Source of the DNA: Halobacteroidaceae bacterium
GTDB taxonomy: Bacteria > Bacillota > Halanaerobiia > B1SED10-174
Assembly: GCA_003550445.1 (NCBI GenBank)
Contig: PUKG01000279.1
Location: 1 to 18,755, forward strand
Reading direction: 5' to 3'
Length of the DNA stretch: 18,755 nucleotides
Under the pieces are notes generated by a model. It saw only the letters and a list, made by a program, of their open reading frames with translations, had not been told where the DNA came from and ran no database searches. A program made the translations under genes and the position numbers. Position 1 is the first letter of the stretch, and every line of letters starts with the position of its first letter. Positions 14,269-18,755 of the stretch are shown one piece after another.

Positions 14269-16095
14269 TCAGTACTCTTTTAAAATCAACTCTACTGAAA
14301 CTTTTTTACCGGGTTCAAAATTAACCCAATCAGATTCTGCAATGTAATCCCCAGGCTCTATAATTCCATTACCTTCAATATCTATCCAGGCATAAACCCG
14401 GTATTCCCCGGGAACAATTTCGGGAAATTCAAAATATTTTTCTCCAAGAGGAATGGTTTTTTCAGCCCGGGCATTTATAGTATTACCATCTCTTTCTCCC
14501 ACGATTATTTTTACACTGTCAACCTCATTAACGGCCCAGTTAGCATTAATAAGACCATAGCCAAATTCCGGATCAAATCCTTCTTTCCCCAGATCCATCG
14601 CCGTTTTATGGAGGGTCTCTCGAATCTCTCCTTCCGGCATACCTGAAGCAAGCATCAGTCCTATCACCCCCGAAACATGGGGAGTAGCCATTGAAGTCCC
14701 TACCATATAAGCATACTCATAGGTTTTACTATCTCCACTACCGGAAAAATATGTGCTCAGGACGCCCTTACCCGAACCTCCTCCAGGAGCCACAATATCA
14801 AGGTCATTTCCATAATTTGAATATTTTGCCCGGGTTGGAGCCCCCGAAGAGGTGTAAGCAACTGAACCAACAGATATTACATCTTTAAATGCTGCAGGGT
14901 AACTAAGTTTTTCCTCATTGTTATTGCCAGCAGCAGCAACGAGGATTGTCCCATTTTCTCTTGCTTTTCTAACAGCGTTTTCAAGAGCATCATCTCGTTC
15001 TCTCCCGCCCAGAGACATATTAATCACCTGGGCTGGGTTGGGGTTTGGGACATCCTCCAAAAGACCCGATGCATATAATATTCCCTGAGCAACACTCCAG
15101 GTTGAACCTCCACCATTATCACCCAAAACCTTTACAGGAACAATTTGCCCCTGCCACATTGCTCCGGAAACTCCCTCGTCATTATTTGTTGAGGCCATTA
15201 TTGTTCCAGCAACATGAGTCCCGTGACCATGATAGTCCATAGTATCTTCATTACCGTCGATAAAATTATAGCCCTGAACAACTCCATCAAGATCAGGGTG
15301 TTTCCCATCTACCCCGGTATCCAAAACAGCAATGTTAATATTTCCGCTTCCGGTTGTTTTCTCCCAGGCCTGAGGAAGCCTGATAAGGGGATAGTGCCAT
15401 TGATAAGAAAACTTGGGGTCGTTAGGTATCGAATTCTGGCTTTGGTAAATATAATTGGGTTGGGCATTTATTACTTCTGGCAAATTATTCACCACCGCCA
15501 GTTTTTCAAAGGTATCACCGGGTACTTTAAGTAGAATTATTTCCAGTTCCCTAATCTCTCCTTTTATTTTTCCCCCAAGAGCTCTGGCTACATTAGCCCT
15601 ATCTTCGGTGGAACTAAAAGGCATCATCTGAATGATTAATTCTCCTGACTCAAATTCACGCTCAAACCCGGTTATTTCGCCGGAGGGAAAGCTATTATTT
15701 TGGTTGGCTGAAAAATTCGGAGAGTTTGGCCAGGTGTGCTGGATTCTTAAATTCCCTTCCAAGGCTGCTCCGTCTTTTAATTTAAAATGGGCTACAACTA
15801 CGACATCTTTTTCGATAACAAAGCTTATCTCTTCTTCGTTAGCAACTACATCCCCACTCCAGTGGGAAAAATACCATTGTCCATCGGTTGCGGTTACGGC
15901 CTTTAATTCGACCTCAGTTCCTTCATTGTATCTTGTTCTTTCCGGGGAAATCTGAGCAAGCCCTTCCCCCTCAACCTCTACAAAAAGCATATAGTTATCG
16001 TTGTTAATCGAATCACAACCCGGTAAATAAAAAACAAAAACAAAAAACAAAAAAAGAAATAGAGTTTTTTTCCCATAGGAAAATCGGGGTATCAT
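14269..16095 (-). CDS. Subtilisin-family (S8) serine protease, lipoprotein, fervidolysin-like
   Basis: 608 residues. A signal peptide ends in the lipobox LPGC with Cys27 as the lipidated residue, so the enzyme is membrane-anchored outside the cytoplasm. Residues ~34-106 form a divergent beta-repeat domain (GEGLAQISPERTRYNEGTEV ... FSHWSGD ... VVAHFK) of the InlB-B-repeat-like type. Residues ~148-218 resemble the fervidolysin-like prodomain. The S8 catalytic domain (~235-530) has Asp259 (AVLDTGVDGKHPDL), His291 (HGHGTHVAGT), oxyanion Asn390 (VAAAGN) and Ser467 (VGTSMATPHVSG), a complete triad. A C-terminal beta domain (~535-608) contains DIEGNGIIEPGDY, a possible calcium loop. GGAGGAG eight bases before the ATG fits. 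It has its own terminator, so it is probably a separate unit. Any link to the fibre operon is speculative. Confidence 0.95.
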   Translation of the reverse strand: MIPRFSYGKKTLFLFLFFVFVFYLPGCDSINNDNYMLFVEVEGEGLAQISPERTRYNEGTEVELKAVTATDGQWYFSHWSGDVVANEEEISFVIEKDVVVVAHFKLKDGAALEGNLRIQHTWPNSPNFSANQNNSFPSGEITGFEREFESGELIIQMMPFSSTEDRANVARALGGKIKGEIRELEIILLKVPGDTFEKLAVVNNLPEVINAQPNYIYQSQNSIPNDPKFSYQWHYPLIRLPQAWEKTTGSGNINIAVLDTGVDGKHPDLDGVVQGYNFIDGNEDTMDYHGHGTHVAGTIMASTNNDEGVSGAMWQGQIVPVKVLGDNGGGSTWSVAQGILYASGLLEDVPNPNPAQVINMSLGGRERDDALENAVRKARENGTILVAAAGNNNEEKLSYPAAFKDVISVGSVAYTSSGAPTRAKYSNYGNDLDIVAPGGGSGKGVLSTYFSGSGDSKTYEYAYMVGTSMATPHVSGVIGLMLASGMPEGEIRETLHKTAMDLGKEGFDPEFGYGLINANWAVNEVDSVKIIVGERDGNTINARAEKTIPLGEKYFEFPEIVPGEYRVYAWIDIEGNGIIEPGDYIAESDWVNFEPGKKVSVELILKEY

Positions 16096-16129
16096 ATTTT
16101 TTGCTCCTCCTAAGCTGGTTTTTTTAGAG

Positions 16130-16145
16130 AACCTGTTTCCAGGTT
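16130..16145 (-). other. Small GAAA-capped hairpin in the protease leader
   Basis: AACCTG-GAAA-CAGGTT is a perfect 6-bp stem with a GNRA-type loop about 35 bases before the protease start codon. The rest of the 280-base gap at 16096-16375 shows no gene and no known riboswitch core. The hairpin could stabilise the message or be chance. Confidence 0.35.
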
Positions 16146-16330
16146 TCGGAAAATTATTACTGCGACTGGTTTGGTAAGTTTAGTATTTTACTATTCGTTA
16201 TCACTTTCGTGTTACCTTTTTCTTTTCTTAATTTTTTCTCCCTTTAGTAAATCTTTTTTAAACCTTCACCTAAAAAATTGTTAGACTGGATTAAAAAAGA
16301 AAAACATCTGGAATTACTTGCAAAAAATAT

Positions 16331-16357
16331 AAAAAACCGGAAGGAATTTTTCCTTCC
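16331..16357 (-). terminator. Terminator of the threonine synthase gene
   Basis: GGAAGGAA (16357-16350), a three-base loop and TTCCTTCC (16346-16339) form a perfect 8-bp stem. The transcript continues GG and then a run of six U. It lies 19 bases after the stop codon. Confidence 0.9.
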
Positions 16358-16375
16358 TGGAGAAGGAGCTACTTG

Positions 16376-17575
16376 CTAAAGCCTGTCATTTTTACCCATT
16401 ACCGGAAAATCAAAATTTAAAGTAGTAGAATATTTCATTCCCGAACCAGTATTAAGGATTAATACTTTTTCTTGGGGTTTAATCCATCCTTTCTCCAGTA
16501 GCTTTTCCAGGGCAACAACGTTTGCGGCCCCCTCTGGGCAGATAAATATCCCTTCCAATTTAGCAGTTTTTACAATTGCTTTAATTATTTCTTCATCACT
16601 AACTGCAATTGCGGTGCCCCCAGATTCCCTAATTGCCTCTAAAACCAGGAAATCCCCTAAAGCTTTTGGGACTCGAATACCCGCTGCAATGGTTTTTGGT
16701 TCTGTCCATTCTGAAGCAAAATTCTCCCCTCTTTCGTGAGCCCTCACTATTGGAGCACAGCCCCTGGCCTGGACTGCTACCATCTTAGGGTTCTTTTCTC
16801 CATCTATCCATCCCAGTTGTTTCATTTCTTTAATTGCTTTCCAGATTCCAATTATTCCTACTCCCCCTCCTGTGGGATACAGGATATAGTCCGGGGGATC
16901 CCAGTTCATTTGCTCCAGGATTTCGTAACCCATTGTTTTTTTCCCTTCGATCCGGTAAGGTTCTTTAAGGGTTGAAACTTCAAACCATCCATACTTTTTT
17001 GCCCCTTCCCCTATAATCTTTCCGGCATCGGCAATATTCCCTTTAACAAGATAAACTGCAGCCCCTGCAACCGCACACTCGGTTTTTGTTATTTCTGGAG
17101 CATCCTCGGGCATAGCAATGTTGGTTTTTATTCCTGCCTTGGCTCCAAATAAAGCCCAGGCGCCTCCAGCGTTTCCTGCTGTAGGCATGGCAATTTCGGT
17201 AATTCCAAGCTCAAGAATTTTGGAAATCCCAGCAGCAGCTCCCCGAGCTTTAAAAGAACCTGTAGGGTTAAGCCCTTCGTCTTTACAGTAAAGGTTATCC
17301 AGCCCTAGATGCTTCCCCAATCGCTTCCATGAGAAAATCGGGGTAAATCCCTCTCCCAGGGAAATAATATTTTCCGATTTTTCTACGGGTAACATTTCTC
17401 TGTATCGCCACATATTTTCCGGACGGGTTTTTAATTCTTCTTTGTTAAAACCCACCCCATTTTTAAAATCATAGGATACCAACAAGGGACCTCCGCATTT
17501 ACAAAGATTTACAGGTTGATTCTTTTCATAGGTTTCCGAACACTTAGGACAATATAGGTGCGAAAAGTAGCTCAT
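16376..17575 (-). CDS. thrC: Threonine synthase
   Basis: 399 residues. This PLP enzyme converts O-phosphohomoserine to threonine and phosphate, the last step of threonine synthesis in the cytoplasm. An N-terminal zinc-ribbon-like segment (CPKC at 9-12, CKC at 25-27) is followed by SLGEGFTPI (72-80), and by NPTGSFKARGA with Lys109 as the Schiff-base lysine. TAGNAGGA (132-139) and the phosphate-binding loop TGGGVG (235-240) complete the fold type II pattern, with LNTGSGMKYSTT near the C terminus. This long form with N-terminal cysteines is the common type in Gram-positives and archaea. AAGGAG lies just before the ATG. The methyltransferase gene ends 39 bases upstream, so both are probably one transcript. 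Related fold-type-II dehydratases are less likely given the zinc ribbon and the TPIF segment. Confidence 0.92.
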   Translation of the reverse strand: MSYFSHLYCPKCSETYEKNQPVNLCKCGGPLLVSYDFKNGVGFNKEELKTRPENMWRYREMLPVEKSENIISLGEGFTPIFSWKRLGKHLGLDNLYCKDEGLNPTGSFKARGAAAGISKILELGITEIAMPTAGNAGGAWALFGAKAGIKTNIAMPEDAPEITKTECAVAGAAVYLVKGNIADAGKIIGEGAKKYGWFEVSTLKEPYRIEGKKTMGYEILEQMNWDPPDYILYPTGGGVGIIGIWKAIKEMKQLGWIDGEKNPKMVAVQARGCAPIVRAHERGENFASEWTEPKTIAAGIRVPKALGDFLVLEAIRESGGTAIAVSDEEIIKAIVKTAKLEGIFICPEGAANVVALEKLLEKGWIKPQEKVLILNTGSGMKYSTTLNFDFPVMGKNDRL

Positions 17576-17614
17576 TTTTCCTCTCCTTTGTGTTTTTTAA
17601 ACCCTAACTGGATT

Positions 17615-18196
17615 TTATTTAACAAGTTTTAAATAAAAAATGTTTCCGTCTTGCTCCTTTTTCCCTACCTTGAAACCACTGTCTTGTCCCCTTTTTGCCA
17701 AACTCTCTAAAGATTGTTCCTTACCCGGCCAATACACTCCATACCCTGTTTGGATTTCCTCTCCTTCCAGTTCAACGGTTAAAGACAGGGCAATTACATC
17801 TTTTTCCCCGCCATCGCAAGGTGCGATTTCAGCATCCCAGATGATAAATTCTCCTTCTTTTTTTAATACCCTGTAAACTTCAGCAAAAACCTTTCTTTGA
17901 TCACTTGGATCCATATACATTAAAGAAAAAAAGGATGTAACCTTTGAGAATTCCTCGTCCAGGAATTTTAAGTCAGTTGCATCCATCTCGATTCGTAAAG
18001 CTCCATTGGATCTTGCTTCTTTTAACTCTTCCCTGCTCAAATCAATTGCAACAACCTTTTCTCCGAAGAGGTGGGAAATAATCCCTTCTCCCCCACCACC
18101 AATATCCAGAATCCTTCCTTCGCATTCGAACCCAACCATTTTAACCTTTCCTTTGGGTAAAAAATTAATCCTTTTTTTATCTACTTCCTGACCCAA
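17615..18196 (-). CDS. Class I SAM-dependent methyltransferase (substrate unknown)
   Basis: 193 residues. The SAM-binding motif I is GRILDIGGGGEGII (28-40). The acidic residue closing strand 2 is Asp52 (VVAIDLS). A motif like motif II is MDATDLKF, followed by FSLMYMDP and a VYRVLKKEGEFIIWD strand typical of methyltransferase type 11/25 proteins. The substrate cannot be told. The start is a TTG at 18196 with GGGGGTG five bases upstream. An internal ATG (Met20) would cut only the N-terminal extension and leave the SAM domain intact. It is probably co-transcribed with thrC. Confidence 0.85.
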   Translation of the reverse strand: MGQEVDKKRINFLPKGKVKMVGFECEGRILDIGGGGEGIISHLFGEKVVAIDLSREELKEARSNGALRIEMDATDLKFLDEEFSKVTSFFSLMYMDPSDQRKVFAEVYRVLKKEGEFIIWDAEIAPCDGGEKDVIALSLTVELEGEEIQTGYGVYWPGKEQSLESLAKRGQDSGFKVGKKEQDGNIFYLKLVK

Positions 18197-18255
18197 AACA
18201 ACACCCCCAGTTATTTTTTGCGAGCGTCCTTACAAAAAAATTATATCTTTTCGGA

Positions 18256-18284
18256 AATATATTTTATCAGTTCCCCTCGGTTAA
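18256..18284 (-). promoter_or_regulatory. Possible promoter for the methyltransferase-thrC unit
   Basis: TTAACC (18284-18279), a 17-base spacer and TATATT (18261-18256) fit a weak sigma-A promoter about 60 bases before the TTG start. A perfect TATAAT also occurs at 18245-18240 but has no recognisable -35. Confidence 0.35.
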
Positions 18285-18337
18285 GAAAAATCCTTCCTTT
18301 TTTCTTAGCATTCAACCAATATTTCATTGAAATAAGT

Positions 18338-18372
18338 AGAAAAAGCCCCGATTTCCATTCAGGGCTTTTTCT
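18338..18372 (-). terminator. Terminator after the ABC permease gene
   Basis: AGAAAAAGCCC (18338-18348) and GGGCTTTTTCT (18362-18372) are perfect 11-base complements around a 13-base loop. It lies 6 bases past the permease stop. The U-rich side works on both strands, so it could also stop plus-strand transcription. Confidence 0.88.
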
Positions 18373-18378
18373 AAAAAA

Positions 18379-18755
18379 TTAAACAACTTTGCGTAATTTC
18401 GGATCCAGAAAATCTCTTAAAGTCTCCCCCATAAGAGTAAAACCAAGGGTGGTTAACATCAAAACTGCCCCTCCAAAAATTACCATATACGGTGCTGTTC
18501 TAATAAAAGAGTATCCCGTGCGAAGAATTGCTCCCCAGCTGGGAGTTGGTGGGGGGACCCCTAAACCAAGAAAACTCAAACCCGCCTCAAAGGTAATTAC
18601 AATGGGTATATCCATTGCAGCCTGGATAAAAACCGGGCCCAAAACATTTGGCAGGAGGTGCTTAAACATCGTTCGGGGAATAGAAACTCCCAAGGCTTTT
18701 GCTGCCAGAATATAATCATGCCCTTTAACCCTTAAGGTCTGGGCCCTTACAAGCC
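18379..18755 (-). CDS. OppC/DppC-type ABC transporter permease, C-terminal ~125 residues (runs off right edge)
   Basis: The minus-strand frame is open to the window edge and reads LVRAQTLRVKGHDYILAAKA then LGVSIPRTMFKHLLPNVLGP. This is the cytoplasmic EAA coupling loop that docks to the ATPase in peptide/nickel/oligopeptide permeases. Further on are VITFEAGLSFLGLGVPPPTP, SWGAILRTGYSFI, a hydrophobic span (YMVIFGGAVLMLTTLGFTLM) and the terminal GETLRDFLDPKLRKVV typical of DppC/OppC. The gene's start lies beyond the window. An apparent internal start at 18693 is a TTG within the conserved EAA loop and is not real. Substrate (peptide, nickel or other) cannot be decided. As the last gene it follows the rest of its operon outside the window. 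Confidence 0.93.
   Translation of the reverse strand, partial: LVRAQTLRVKGHDYILAAKALGVSIPRTMFKHLLPNVLGPVFIQAAMDIPIVITFEAGLSFLGLGVPPPTPSWGAILRTGYSFIRTAPYMVIFGGAVLMLTTLGFTLMGETLRDFLDPKLRKVV

Noticed and set aside
1..18755. Mobile elements, CRISPR arrays, tRNA or rRNA genes
   Set aside because: No transposase or integrase product, no regularly spaced long repeats, and no cloverleaf or rRNA-like sequence was seen on either strand.

Overview
The window is AT-rich, densely coded DNA with strong AGGAGG-type ribosome binding sites, short intergenic gaps and many U-tailed hairpin terminators. A DUF1848 protein, a BTAD-type regulator with a degenerate GGDEF-like tail, a small clostridial-type hypothetical protein and an S8 lipoprotein protease all point to a Bacillota/Clostridia-like anaerobe. 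Two large predicted outer-membrane beta-barrel proteins suggest a diderm (outer-membrane-bearing) lineage. The taxonomy is inference. No rRNA, tRNA, CRISPR array, integrase or transposase was seen.

Left edge (1-2559): a truncated ATP-grasp enzyme gene on the minus strand, a divergent GNAT-like acetyltransferase, and a convergent DUF1848 radical-SAM-like protein. The 549-base gap at 2560-3108 holds no convincing gene.

Centre (3109-12784, minus strand): a probable operon of seven genes that looks like a divergent chaperone-usher (archaic/Csu-like) surface fibre system. Read 5' to 3' it runs: two small related cytoplasmic proteins (108 and about 89 aa), a secreted two-domain all-beta protein, a secreted pilin-like protein, a PapD-like chaperone, and two tandem usher-like proteins that end in SdrD_B/Cna_B-type domains. 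The promoter (CTGACA, 17 bp, TATACT) carries four TAAC heptamers at an exact 11-bp period running into the -35 box. A degenerate fifth copy lies exactly 8 bp from the -10. This is the layout used by SARP-family activators, and a SARP-like BTAD regulator gene sits immediately upstream. The pilin-like gene has a structured leader RNA whose closing stem abuts its Shine-Dalgarno, and a 15-bp hairpin without a U tract follows it. Both features could set subunit output apart from chaperone and usher.

Right part (12846-18755, minus strand): the BTAD regulator; a fervidolysin-like S8 serine protease lipoprotein; a probable two-gene unit of a SAM-dependent methyltransferase followed by threonine synthase; and the C-terminal end of an OppC/DppC-type ABC transporter permease that runs off the window. 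Convincing hairpin terminators follow the regulator, protease, threonine synthase and permease genes.

The most interesting content is the chaperone-usher-like locus in an apparently Gram-positive-lineage genome, with its predicted SARP operator and structured leader RNA.
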